A stretch of DNA of 64,000 nt from an uncultured Helicobacter sp. (GTDB taxonomy: Bacteria > Campylobacterota > Campylobacteria > Campylobacterales > Helicobacteraceae), in contig NZ_CAJTLL010000001.1 in the NCBI RefSeq assembly GCF_910577135.1, positions 1 through 64,000 on the forward strand. The letters are read 5' to 3'. The notes below the pieces were generated by a model, which searched no databases, had not been told where the DNA came from, and saw nothing but the letters and a program-made list of their open reading frames with translations. Both the position numbers and the translations under genes were made by a program. Positions 9,385-18,447 of the stretch are shown here, piece after piece; the stretch's first letter is position 1; each line of letters opens with the position of its first letter.

Positions 9385-10308
9385 TCACATATCATCAAAG
9401 AGTGTCGGTTCATTATAGTGGTATTTTATTTTTAAATACTTCTTTAAATCTTTTGGAATATCTTTTATTTTATTTTCATTGAAATTAAAAATTTCCTGTA
9501 TAAAATATTGTCCATTTTCTTTACTGCCATTTTTCATTATCGTATCTACACGCACTAGTGCTTTTATAACATCATCTTGATTTCCTTCCTTTAATGGATA
9601 TTGTCCGCTTAAAAATCCTGAAATAAAATCATTATCCAATATTTCAGCCTTAATATTTTTGTTATTATGAAGTAACCCAAAAGTCCATTTGCCCTGCTCT
9701 CTCGTGTTCATTGATTTTAAAATAATTAAATCGCTTATTTCGTATTCGGGCTCTAATTGCCGAACAATATCTCCTTTTCTAATATGTGCATAAAAATTCT
9801 TTTTTTCAATAGGTTCTTCATTATTAGGATTAAAACTTATACTTTTAATAGTCTTGCTCTTATTTATCAAAGTATAAAGCTCACTCTTTTCTTTAATTGA
9901 TTTATCCAAAAAATATTTTCCCTCTGTATTGTTATTAAGAATCTCAAGAGTATCCACATTTTTTTCTAACACTCCTTTGATTGCATCTCTTAACAATTCT
10001 CCTGCCTTCTCTGCATAATAAGGAGTTTCATTACCTGTCAATCCCTTCACAAAAGCTTTCCCTAAATCACTTTCGCCAAGCCAACCTATAATTGCCAAAG
10101 TAGCTCCAACAATTCCTATTTTAATTTTAAATGAACCTTTTTCATAGGGATAAACAATAAAAAGTTCTTTAGAAGAACTCATAAAAAGTTTTTTGGTAAG
10201 ACTATCACCAATATTGTTTATAGACTGAATAATTTTATTCATTTCCTCAAGCGTAATATAATGTTCTTCTTGTCCCAAATAAACATTTAAAATTTGTTCA
10301 TTTTCCAT
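9385..10308 (-). CDS. Uncharacterised 307-residue protein between mod and rhuM
   Basis: Not recognised. The N-terminal 60 residues are hydrophilic, followed by one short hydrophobic segment (IGIVGATLAIIGWLG, about residues 64-78) that could be a membrane-active or buried helix. The remainder is lysine- and asparagine-rich and probably folded: it includes GDIVRQLEPEYEISDLIIL near residue 180. It starts 4 bases after the mod stop and ends 9 bases before rhuM, so it is co-transcribed. Its DNA is more AT-rich than mod or res, suggesting independent acquisition. A role as accessory effector or regulator of the restriction locus is a guess from position only. Confidence 0.6.
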   Translation of the reverse strand: MENEQILNVYLGQEEHYITLEEMNKIIQSINNIGDSLTKKLFMSSSKELFIVYPYEKGSFKIKIGIVGATLAIIGWLGESDLGKAFVKGLTGNETPYYAEKAGELLRDAIKGVLEKNVDTLEILNNNTEGKYFLDKSIKEKSELYTLINKSKTIKSISFNPNNEEPIEKKNFYAHIRKGDIVRQLEPEYEISDLIILKSMNTREQGKWTFGLLHNNKNIKAEILDNDFISGFLSGQYPLKEGNQDDVIKALVRVDTIMKNGSKENGQYFIQEIFNFNENKIKDIPKDLKKYLKIKYHYNEPTLFDDM

Positions 10309-10312
10309 TTTC

Positions 10313-13210
10313 CTACTCCCACCAAATGAGATTTTTAAGCTTTGGGTATTTTGCTAAATCAATAGAATCTAAGTTAAGAATCTCGCCATTATCAAATTCA
10401 CACGATTCTATGCCATTGGAATCTAAAAACAATCGCTTGATTTTCCACCCCATAAGGTTTGCCATAGAGTGAAAAATATCAAAATCTTGCCTATACTCTG
10501 TGTGCATATCTAGGCACACACTCTCACCTTTATTAAGCCTATCAATGAGTTTACGGGATTTGCGATAATCAATGATTGCTTCAGCCTTAGCATAGTCTTT
10601 GCCTTTGTAGTCGTTTTTATTTTCTACTTTTTGGGACTCTTTACACTCAAGCACATATTCGCAATGACTCAATGCCTCTTCATAGGATTCTAGCTGATAG
10701 TAGCGAAATGCTCCACCACCTTTGTAATCACACTCTTTGCTAATGCCACTTTGGAATCCTGCAAGGACTTTTTTCAGGCGAGGAATCACCATATTATAAA
10801 AATGCTCTCCCATTTCCACACCTAGCCATTTACGCCCAAGTTTTTGTGCTATTGCTAAAGTTGTGCCACTTCCTGCAAAAAAATCAAGCACAATAGGCGT
10901 TGTCTTTGAGCGATAAATCGCGGATTCTGCGCCAAAGTCTTGGTCATTTAGGCTTACTAAACTCCCTTCGCCTTTGTCTTGAAAACCGCAATTTCTCATC
11001 TCAAATACTTCCGCCTTAGAATCTACCTTTGTAGCAATTTCACAAATGCGTTTTAGGAGTTTTTCGGGTTTTGGAGTATCAAACGCTTTGTCTTTAAACA
11101 ATGATTTTATTTCTTGTGTTGCATCGGCATTTAATACCAAATCATACCAAATAGAAGCTGGAATCAAATTTGAGTTAATGTCAATATAGTGCTTATAATA
11201 TACCTTATCATTAGATTTGAAAATAATTTCATTGCATTCTAATCGAGCCAAAAATGTGGATTCTGACATTTTCCATTGATGTTCGTTTCCGTCTAAAGTT
11301 TTGCCATTTGGTAATTTTATATCATAATGTAACCCTACACTATCTTGCAAGGCTGTATCGTTAAGTGGCTTTTCAGTATAATATCCTTTATCATCTTGCT
11401 TGTATTTAGCTACACTTGGTCTTGCAATTCCATTTGTAATTAAAGTTTCTGCATTTTTTGCATAGAAACACAAATATTCCTGTTCATTTGCAATATGCCT
11501 AGAATCATTGCCTCCACCTGCCCTTTTTCTCCAAATCACATTACTTACAAAATTCTCCTCTCCAAACACCTCATCACATACGAGCTTTAGTCTCGCTTGT
11601 TCTTTATCATCAATGCTTATAAACATACTTCCTTTATCGTTTAAAAGTTCTTTGGAAAGTTCTAGGCGATTATTCATCATACTTAGCCACGAAGCGTGGT
11701 TGAAGTTATCCGCATAGATAAAGCCATCACTCCCTGTATTATAAGGTGGGTCGATATAGATTAAATCCACTTTGCCTTGATATTTGGGCATTAGGGTGTC
11801 GAGGGCTTGAAAGTTATCCGCCTTGATAAGCTCACCATTCAGCATAGATTCCAAATTTTCAAAGCTACTTAGAATCTTGTATTTTGTCTCTTTGCTAAAG
11901 TGCTTCGTGTCTATGGGGAGATAGTGGTATTTGTCAGATTCTATGAGGGCTTGTGCCCACCCCCTAACCCCCTCCGCAGGGGATGGGGGACAAGAAAAAT
12001 CACTCTCCGCGAGGGAGAGGGAAGAATGAATCTTGAAAGAAAGAAGCCCCTCCCCTTGCGGGAGGGGTTGGGGAGGGGTAGCTCCATCTGTAAAAGAAGG
12101 GGAAATAATGGTATCCTCACCTTTTGAGCTAGAATCATCAATCAGCTTTAGTTCCTGCCATTCTTTGATTTGAGCCTCAAAGCCTTTGTCATTTACAATT
12201 GATTCTATCAAGGCATTTGCATTATTAGCATGCTGAAGTATTATATCCATACTAAAAACATATTCTGTTTTTTTAGCAAACTTCGGCTTTAGCCACACTG
12301 CCTTTAGCTCATTTTCAAAATCGCCAATGAGCTTAATCACCTCATAGGCGATATTTTTAATCCTCTGCAAATGCGCTATGATGTCTGGATTCCATTCTTG
12401 AATCGCACTTTCTCTATAGAGATAGCCAAACATCCACAAATCAAACTGCTCTTTTAAAAAAGTAGTCGCATTTTTGTGAATAAAGAAGTCTATTTCAGCT
12501 TGTTTTTTGTAGCTTCTAAAGATTTTTTTCAATTCCTCCTCATTGATTTTCATTCTAGAATCTTTAAGGAGTGCATTTTGCCTCAAATCCTTTAAAAACT
12601 CCTCGCTAAACTCATTAGAGTTTTGCTTAAAGACATTGTTAAGCTCGGGGAGGAGGTCTTTTTGATTGCTCACTTTGATAAGAATCTGTGGCTTGTCCTC
12701 ATCGTTTGCTTCACCATTTATGCTTTCAATACTTGCAAACTTAAAAATAATTTTGTTTTTAGTATTATCGGCATTTTGCTTATATTCACTCGCATCAAAA
12801 ACGACTTCATAGGTTTGCTTCTCATCGCTTAAAGTGAGGCTTTGGTAAAGCGTGTCGGATTTGACATAATAGAGATTTTGCGTTTTGTAAAAGAGGTTCG
12901 TGTCTTTGGAGTTGCTATATACTTTGGCGTAGATGTTTTTATAAGCAGGAGTATCACTAAAAAATGGTGTGCCGCTCTCATTTAAATAGCTATCAAAGAA
13001 AGTATAGAGTTTGTTATAAATATCGTGGGATTGTTGCTCTCCCTCCATTTGTGAATCCAAGTAGGCTTTGATATGGGCAAAGTATTGTTCTTTGATTTTA
13101 AGCAGATTGCTAAAGCCACTTTTAGCAATATTCTCTTGATGAAAATCCTTGATTTTCACACCCAAATAACAATCCTCTAACTTAGAATAAAACGCTTTTT
13201 TGTAGTTCAT
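10313..13210 (-). CDS. Type III DNA methyltransferase Mod subunit (system 1), intact
   Basis: The ATG at 13210 is chosen because AGGAG lies 8 bases upstream; the protein is 965 residues. It is a beta-class N6-adenine methyltransferase: the catalytic motif DPPYNTGSDGF comes first (near residue 487) and the SAM-binding motif LDFFAGSGTT follows (near residue 777), with the target recognition region between. The unusually long N-terminal half of about 480 residues includes a 41-codon in-frame insertion of GC-rich repeat DNA (11956-12078). The frame is open throughout, so methylation may persist although the partner Res is broken. It diverges from the oxidoreductase gene at 13362. Confidence 0.9.
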   Translation of the reverse strand: MNYKKAFYSKLEDCYLGVKIKDFHQENIAKSGFSNLLKIKEQYFAHIKAYLDSQMEGEQQSHDIYNKLYTFFDSYLNESGTPFFSDTPAYKNIYAKVYSNSKDTNLFYKTQNLYYVKSDTLYQSLTLSDEKQTYEVVFDASEYKQNADNTKNKIIFKFASIESINGEANDEDKPQILIKVSNQKDLLPELNNVFKQNSNEFSEEFLKDLRQNALLKDSRMKINEEELKKIFRSYKKQAEIDFFIHKNATTFLKEQFDLWMFGYLYRESAIQEWNPDIIAHLQRIKNIAYEVIKLIGDFENELKAVWLKPKFAKKTEYVFSMDIILQHANNANALIESIVNDKGFEAQIKEWQELKLIDDSSSKGEDTIISPSFTDGATPPQPLPQGEGLLSFKIHSSLSLAESDFSCPPSPAEGVRGWAQALIESDKYHYLPIDTKHFSKETKYKILSSFENLESMLNGELIKADNFQALDTLMPKYQGKVDLIYIDPPYNTGSDGFIYADNFNHASWLSMMNNRLELSKELLNDKGSMFISIDDKEQARLKLVCDEVFGEENFVSNVIWRKRAGGGNDSRHIANEQEYLCFYAKNAETLITNGIARPSVAKYKQDDKGYYTEKPLNDTALQDSVGLHYDIKLPNGKTLDGNEHQWKMSESTFLARLECNEIIFKSNDKVYYKHYIDINSNLIPASIWYDLVLNADATQEIKSLFKDKAFDTPKPEKLLKRICEIATKVDSKAEVFEMRNCGFQDKGEGSLVSLNDQDFGAESAIYRSKTTPIVLDFFAGSGTTLAIAQKLGRKWLGVEMGEHFYNMVIPRLKKVLAGFQSGISKECDYKGGGAFRYYQLESYEEALSHCEYVLECKESQKVENKNDYKGKDYAKAEAIIDYRKSRKLIDRLNKGESVCLDMHTEYRQDFDIFHSMANLMGWKIKRLFLDSNGIESCEFDNGEILNLDSIDLAKYPKLKNLIWWE
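11956..12078. repeat. 123-bp GC-rich element with inverted-repeat ends, in frame inside mod
   Basis: The left arm (11956-11989) and right arm (12047-12078) are imperfect inverted repeats of about 32 bases built from C4-5 and G4-5 blocks, each itself able to fold. A central palindrome CTCTCC-GCGA-GGGAGAG lies at 12003-12019. GC content is far above the surroundings. The length is an exact multiple of three (41 codons), encoding on the mod strand a segment with PPQPLPQGEG and CPPSPAEGVRGW. Similar protein fragments recur in unrelated bacterial proteins, as expected of a dispersed palindromic repeat. Confidence 0.75.
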
Positions 13211-13306
13211 CTTAAAATCTCCTGCATGCTTTAAAATCATTATCATAGCCCATTTTCTCTTATTGCAAGCTTTTAAGGCTTAAGGCAACTTTTCAATATG
13301 TTTTTC

Positions 13307-13312
13307 TATAAT
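13307..13312 (+). promoter_or_regulatory. Putative -10 box of the Gfo/Idh/MocA gene
   Basis: TATAAT preceded by a T-rich run, 50 bases before the TTG start at 13362. Confidence 0.45.
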
Positions 13313-13361
13313 TTTTGCAAATTTTCATCCCTCATACTCTTTTATCACAAAGGATTACAGC

Positions 13362-14345
13362 TTGATAAAATGTGCGCTTATTGGCTATGGATATTGGGGG
13401 CGAAATGTCGCTAAAGCCCTGCATAATAGCTCCGCTTTCCACCTCCACACAATCTATGATGATGACCCACAAGCCCAAAGCGAAGCAGCCACACATTACG
13501 CATTCACACCCTACCCTAGCTATGAGGCGATTTTACAGGATAAAAGCATTGAAGCCATTTTCATCATCACACCCCCACATACACATTATGCCCTTGCTTA
13601 CGCCGCTTTAGAATCTGCCAAACATACTTTTGTAGAAAAACCCCTTACAACACAAAGCACACAGGCTAAAGCCCTTTATGATGTGGCAGATTCTCACAAT
13701 GTGCGGCTGTATTGCGACCATATATTTTTGCACTCTCCTGCGATTGCCTATCTCAAAAGCCATATTCAAAGCTTTGGGGATATTGTCTATATTAACGCCA
13801 GACGCATTAATCTCGGGCTTTTCCAAAGCAATGTAGATGTGATTTGGGACTTAGCTATTCACGATTTAAGCATTATTGACCGCCTTGTAGGGCTGCATAT
13901 CAAGGAGGCTTCGACATTTAAAACCACATATCTTAACTACCCCAATGACGCCCTAGCTAATATCAACTTGCGCTTAGAATCTAATATCATCATTACGCTC
14001 AATGTCTCGTGGCTAAGCCCTATCAAAGTGCGGGAGATGATTATTGGAGGGAGCAAAAAAAGTGCGATTTATGATGAGACTAAGAGCGATAAAATCACGA
14101 TTTTTGACAGCGGCGTGGTGATAAAGGATCCATTTGACAAAAATAGTCTCTATCAAAAAATGGTAGAATACAAGCTAGGAAGTCAATACACCCCTACCCT
14201 GCCTAAAACCCTAGCCTTAGATAACTCCATTGCATATTTTGCCTCACAGATTCAGCCCTATATCAAGCACAGCCCCCAATCCCAAGCAGACAAAGCCCAC
14301 GTGCTACGTGTCATACAAGCCCTAGAATATATCTCACACACATAA
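13362..14345 (+). CDS. Gfo/Idh/MocA family NAD(P)-dependent oxidoreductase
   Basis: A 327-residue oxidoreductase starting at TTG, with AAAGGA seven bases upstream (13349-13354). The N-terminal Rossmann fold has GYGYWGRN, and the family-defining EKP motif appears as FVEKPLTT near residue 90. The C-terminal domain contains the expected AIHDLSIIDRL segment (about 166-176), where a histidine usually takes part in catalysis. The substrate is probably a sugar or nucleotide sugar but cannot be fixed. The gene has its own promoter and is followed by a TonB-receptor pseudogene, so context gives no pathway. Confidence 0.85.
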   Translation: MIKCALIGYGYWGRNVAKALHNSSAFHLHTIYDDDPQAQSEAATHYAFTPYPSYEAILQDKSIEAIFIITPPHTHYALAYAALESAKHTFVEKPLTTQSTQAKALYDVADSHNVRLYCDHIFLHSPAIAYLKSHIQSFGDIVYINARRINLGLFQSNVDVIWDLAIHDLSIIDRLVGLHIKEASTFKTTYLNYPNDALANINLRLESNIIITLNVSWLSPIKVREMIIGGSKKSAIYDETKSDKITIFDSGVVIKDPFDKNSLYQKMVEYKLGSQYTPTLPKTLALDNSIAYFASQIQPYIKHSPQSQADKAHVLRVIQALEYISHT

Positions 14346-14459
14346 CTCGATTAAGAATCTCAATAATATCCCGCACAAAAACAAGCATCCTTCATTCAAA
14401 ATATTACAAAATACTTTATTGTCTCCTATTTTTTTAATTTTTGCTTTAATTTTGGTTTG

Positions 14460-16030
14460 ATATTGTCCTTGGTATGCCAACAGATTATACTCTTATACTC
14501 CTTGATGGCGCAAGGCAAGATATCAATAGCACCACTTTCCCAAACTCTACTTATTCTCAACGATTCTTTATGTCGCCTATTGCTATCATTGATAGAATCA
14601 AAATTATTAGAGGATATGCCTCTACCATTTATGATACAGATGCTATCAGCGGAGCGGAATGGTCAATATCATCACTAAAAGAAGTTTTGACAAATGGAAT
14701 GCAAATGCGGCTTTAAATGCCACTTTGCAGGAGCAGTCCTATTTTGGCATATACCGCTTCACTCTACACCGCAGAAATGCTAGATTCTGCTAAAAAATGG
14801 AATCTGCAACTGCGACTAAAAGAAATCTTTAGCGATGACCCTCGCGTAAATTAGCTTCCTGCCCCTAAAGGATACACAGGCACATTAAGCGCAGGGAGAA
14901 ACTACATAGGTGCGGGGCATTCACACCAATGGCACCGGGGGCAGAATAAGCTATGATATAAATGAGAGCAATTGCCTCTATTTAGACTTCTCTCACGAGG
15001 TGATCACAAAGGATTCATTAATGAGTATCAATTCAGCCTTTTTGCTGAAAATGAATGAGCAATTACAGATAGTCTTTTTTGCTATCGGTGGAGGGGGAAT
15101 TACACCGATTTATTTGCCTTTAATGCCTCTCCTCGTGGCTATTTTGTCTATAATGCACTAAAAAGGAGCGTTATCGGGGATTCGACCTTTAAGGGTTGAG
15201 TAAGCACAGGGTATAACCCCCCCCCCTCTCTCTCTATCACGTCCACACTTCTCGGGTGAGACTTTAGGACAGGCGGTGGATCTGCGCCTATTTATGGGAA
15301 TCTAACTTAAAACTACAATCGAGCATTAATTTTATGAGCTTACCGCGCGATGACGAGACAAATTACACAAACTTTGAAATCACAGGATTCTATACAGATT
15401 CTAGGAATAAGATTCCCTCAATCGGTGATGAATCTAGGTGCCCCTCTCCCCGCAGAATATATTTGTGACGCAACTATAAGTAGATAGAGTGTGCCAAGAT
15501 GCCAAACTCGCTATAATATCGATACCGCTATAAGCTATGGGTAGAGGTATTTGCCCAACTTAAGCCCATAGATATAGCCAACCATAGGAGACTTAAGCAT
15601 TAATCTCTCTTATACCTGGAATAAGAATGAATCTACTTCAAGTAAGAGCAAGGGTTTGCCACTCACAGGTGTGCTAGGACATAAATTTAATGGCGCAATA
15701 AGCTATACCTATAGGGACTTAGGAGGTATAGCTTTGCAGGGAGCAAAAGGCTAAACAGCTAAGGAGCAATGTCTTTTCCCGCTCTTATACAACAAAGTTT
15801 CTCACTCTCAATCCTGGCATAAGCCAACACTACCCGACCTCTTTTCTTTTGCATTTAGGGGTAAATATAATATCACTAAAAAGCTTCGTGCAAATTTTGC
15901 TATCTCTAATGTCTTAAATCACAACTTTACGGATTATTATGTCTATGCGAGTGCAACTGCTAACTAGGAATGACAGCACCACTATCACTTACACCTCGGC
16001 AAATAACTATGACTTCCCCGCAATGAAAGA
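14460..16030 (+). pseudogene. TonB-dependent outer-membrane receptor, heavily decayed
   Basis: The 5' part begins without a signal peptide and reads the plug-domain consensus: GMPTDYTLILLDGARQ, then IIDRIKIIRGYASTIYDTDA (14474 onward). A frameshift near 14655 is needed to continue into VNIITKRS. Further pieces follow in several frames, e.g. GRISYDINESNCLYLDF near 14940, HKFNGAISYTYRDL near 15680, and a barrel end LRANFAISNVLNHNFTDYY near 15890. Many stops and frameshifts separate them. It resembles CirA/CfrA/FrpB-type siderophore or heme receptors. A 10-C tract followed by TC repeats (15217-15235) sits inside it. Confidence 0.85.
15217..15226. repeat. 10-C tract followed by TC repeats within receptor pseudogene
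   Basis: Ten consecutive C on the + strand, directly followed by alternating TC. It lies in the mid-barrel part of the decayed receptor, so the ancestral gene may have been phase-variable. Confidence 0.8.
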
Positions 16031-16036
16031 CAAAGC

Positions 16037-17338
16037 TTACTCCGCATCGACTATACTAAAACTCATCTGTAAAATCTCTTTATGCGATGTGATATAGGCA
16101 TTGAGCTCCTCTAGACTCAAATCCTTAATCAAGGCTAATTCACGCTTATGATTATCTAAGGACAAACCTCTAAAGTAATTGCTAAATTTCGCGCCCAATC
16201 GTTGAGATAGTGTCTCCTCCCGCAGAGGCTCACTCCCAAGCAAAAATGCCTTAGCCGCGTCTAACTCTGTCTGTGTAGCACCCTTAGCAATAAAGTCATT
16301 TACTACTTCTTTAACCACTTTTATTGCCTCGTCTTTACTCTCAATCTTTGTTTGCAAATGCCCACTTGCATAATCTGCCGCGCCACCCACGCTAATGCTC
16401 ATAGAAGCAGAATATGCCAAGCCCCTTTTCACGCGCACTTCTTCGATCATGCGCGAGCCAAAGCCCGAACCGCCAAGGATAAAGCTCATTACCTTAGCGA
16501 TGTAATTTTTCTCCTTATCTACTACATCAAAAGGCGCACCAAAGTATATAAAAGCCTGTTGTGTGGGCTTTTTTACGATAATAGAATCTACCTCTTTTGA
16601 AGCACTAAAGTGCAATCGCTCCTTACCCTCGCCCACAGGGAGTTTTGAGAGTGTGGCAATAAGCTGCTTTTTTAACTCCTCTTTTTGCAAGTCCCCACCC
16701 GCAACAATAATCAGCCTTTTTAAAACAAGATTTCGCCCTAGAAAGGCTTTTATATCCTCTAGTGTGATAGATTCTATACTCTCTTCATCACCAAGCACAG
16801 GTATCGCCATAGGCGTGCCTTTAAAAAGTATACTTTTTAAGTTTTTTTCTGCGACATCATCAAAATTATCTTTATTTCGTGCGATTTTGTTTAAAATCAA
16901 AGATTTTACCTTAGAAAATGCCTTTGGTGTGAGGTTAGGGTCATATAAAAGCATAGAGAGGAGGGAGAAACTCTCATCGCTAAATTCTTTCAAAAAAGAT
17001 AAATCAAAGCTCAATGTTTGCAGCCCCACACTCGCATATAAGCCAATAGCCTTGCTTTCTAGCCGGTTCGCAAATGCCACATTTCCTAGCTCTTTTGTGC
17101 CTTCATTGAGTAGATTCGCGCTCATCGCTCCAAGCCCTGGGATGTGAGCGTCCGCACTGCCTCCTACAAAGATTAGCTGCACATCACCCACAGGCAGATT
17201 CTTACTTGATTCAAAAAGGAGCGGCACACTCACATTGTTGATTTCTACGGAATCTATCTTTACTTGCTCGTTGTCTTGTGCGTTCATATTGCCTCCTAAT
17301 ATCGCAACTATGGCTATCCATTTCAATATATACTTCAT
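16037..17338 (-). CDS. M16-family peptidase-like protein lacking the zinc site (YmxG-like)
   Basis: A 433-residue M16 protein with an N-terminal signal-like segment (MKYILKWIAIVAILGGNMNA), so it is probably periplasmic. The catalytic HxxEH motif is absent: the corresponding region reads GLGAMSANLLNEGTKELG (about residues 67-84). The R/Y pair typical of M16 C-terminal partner domains is present (MIEEVRVKRGLAYSAS, about 293). It is thus likely the non-catalytic half of an M16 pair whose active partner is not in the window. The start overlaps the mqnC stop (TAATG). The order bamA-mqnC-M16 matches H. pylori HP0655-HP0657. Confidence 0.85.
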   Translation of the reverse strand: MKYILKWIAIVAILGGNMNAQDNEQVKIDSVEINNVSVPLLFESSKNLPVGDVQLIFVGGSADAHIPGLGAMSANLLNEGTKELGNVAFANRLESKAIGLYASVGLQTLSFDLSFLKEFSDESFSLLSMLLYDPNLTPKAFSKVKSLILNKIARNKDNFDDVAEKNLKSILFKGTPMAIPVLGDEESIESITLEDIKAFLGRNLVLKRLIIVAGGDLQKEELKKQLIATLSKLPVGEGKERLHFSASKEVDSIIVKKPTQQAFIYFGAPFDVVDKEKNYIAKVMSFILGGSGFGSRMIEEVRVKRGLAYSASMSISVGGAADYASGHLQTKIESKDEAIKVVKEVVNDFIAKGATQTELDAAKAFLLGSEPLREETLSQRLGAKFSNYFRGLSLDNHKRELALIKDLSLEELNAYITSHKEILQMSFSIVDAE

Positions 17339-18432
17339 TAATACCGCTCCAAAATTTCATAAGCCGTATTGCGCTTTGCCGGGTGGCTGCCAATGTCTTT
17401 AATAAGTGCAATCATCTCTTTTGCATTCATCGAATTACACACTCCCGCACTTGATACGACATTCTCCTCCATCATCGTGCTGCCTAAATCATTTGCCCCA
17501 AAAAGCAAGGCTAACTGCCCGATATATGAGCCCTGAGTAACCCAGCTACTTTGGATATTCATAAAATTATCAAGATAGATTCGACTACACGCCAAAAGGC
17601 GTAAATAGCGGTTTGATGAAGCCTTATGGATATGAGGCATTTCCTTTTGCAAGGGCGTATTATCAGGCTGAAAACTCCATAAAATAAACGCCCTAAACCC
17701 GCCAAATTCATCTTGTAAATCGCGTAATGCCGACCAATGCGCCACAATATCCTCATCATTCTCCACAGAGCCAAACATCATCGTAGCCGTGCTTTTCATA
17801 CCGATTCTATGTGCTTCTCTATGCACCTCTAGCCATTCTTTTGTATCAAGCTTTTTAGGGGCGATTACATCTCTCACCCTATCGCTTAGAATCTCTGCTC
17901 CCGCACCCGGTATAGAGGATAGCCCCGCTGTTTGAAGTCGCTTTAACACTTCGGGAATGGAGATTTTAGACACCTTAGCGATATAATTTACCTCAATAGC
18001 TGAAAAGCCGTGAATAGTAATCATAGGGTATTTTTGCGCGATATGTGAGACAAGCTCCTCATACCACTCAATCTTTAACTTAGGATGCACCCCCCCTTGG
18101 AATAGAATCTGCGTCCCCCCAATGGCCAAAAGCTCATCAATTTTCTTATCTATTTCCTCAAAGCTTAAAATATACACGCCCTCCTCACCAATCCTGCGCT
18201 TAAACGCGCAAAACTTGCAATCCACCCAGCAAATATTGGTATAATTGATATTTCTATCAATAATGAAAGTGGTGATGTTCTCAGGGTGAAGCTGCTGCTT
18301 GATAGCATTTGCCATTTTGCCTAGCTCTCGCAAATCCCCATATCGCATTAAATCTAAAATCTCTTTATCACTCACACGTTTAATATTTTTATGCTGATTG
18401 TGTGTAGGCAAATGCCCTCTTAAATCGCTCAT
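17338..18432 (-). CDS. mqnC: Cyclic dehypoxanthinyl futalosine synthase (radical SAM)
   Basis: A 364-residue radical-SAM enzyme of the futalosine pathway for menaquinone, converting dehypoxanthine futalosine to its cyclic form. The [4Fe-4S] binding cysteines appear as NICWVDCKFCAF (about residues 66-77), the CxxxCxxC spacing. LFQGGVHPKLKIEWYE (about 110) and the downstream TATMMFGSVE segment are typical of MqnC rather than MqnE. It lies between bamA and the M16 gene, overlapping the latter by one base. Helicobacter makes menaquinone by this pathway, so the call fits the organism. Confidence 0.93.
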   Translation of the reverse strand: MSDLRGHLPTHNQHKNIKRVSDKEILDLMRYGDLRELGKMANAIKQQLHPENITTFIIDRNINYTNICWVDCKFCAFKRRIGEEGVYILSFEEIDKKIDELLAIGGTQILFQGGVHPKLKIEWYEELVSHIAQKYPMITIHGFSAIEVNYIAKVSKISIPEVLKRLQTAGLSSIPGAGAEILSDRVRDVIAPKKLDTKEWLEVHREAHRIGMKSTATMMFGSVENDEDIVAHWSALRDLQDEFGGFRAFILWSFQPDNTPLQKEMPHIHKASSNRYLRLLACSRIYLDNFMNIQSSWVTQGSYIGQLALLFGANDLGSTMMEENVVSSAGVCNSMNAKEMIALIKDIGSHPAKRNTAYEILERY

Positions 18433-18447
18433 TTTTACTCCTTAATT

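Noticed and set aside
11900..12141. Open frames on both strands around 12.0 kb.
   Set aside because: They are created by the GC-rich repeat element inside mod and have no ribosome binding sites or homology.
18090..18096. C7 run in mqnC as a phase-variable tract.
   Set aside because: Seven bases is short, and the gene is housekeeping and intact.
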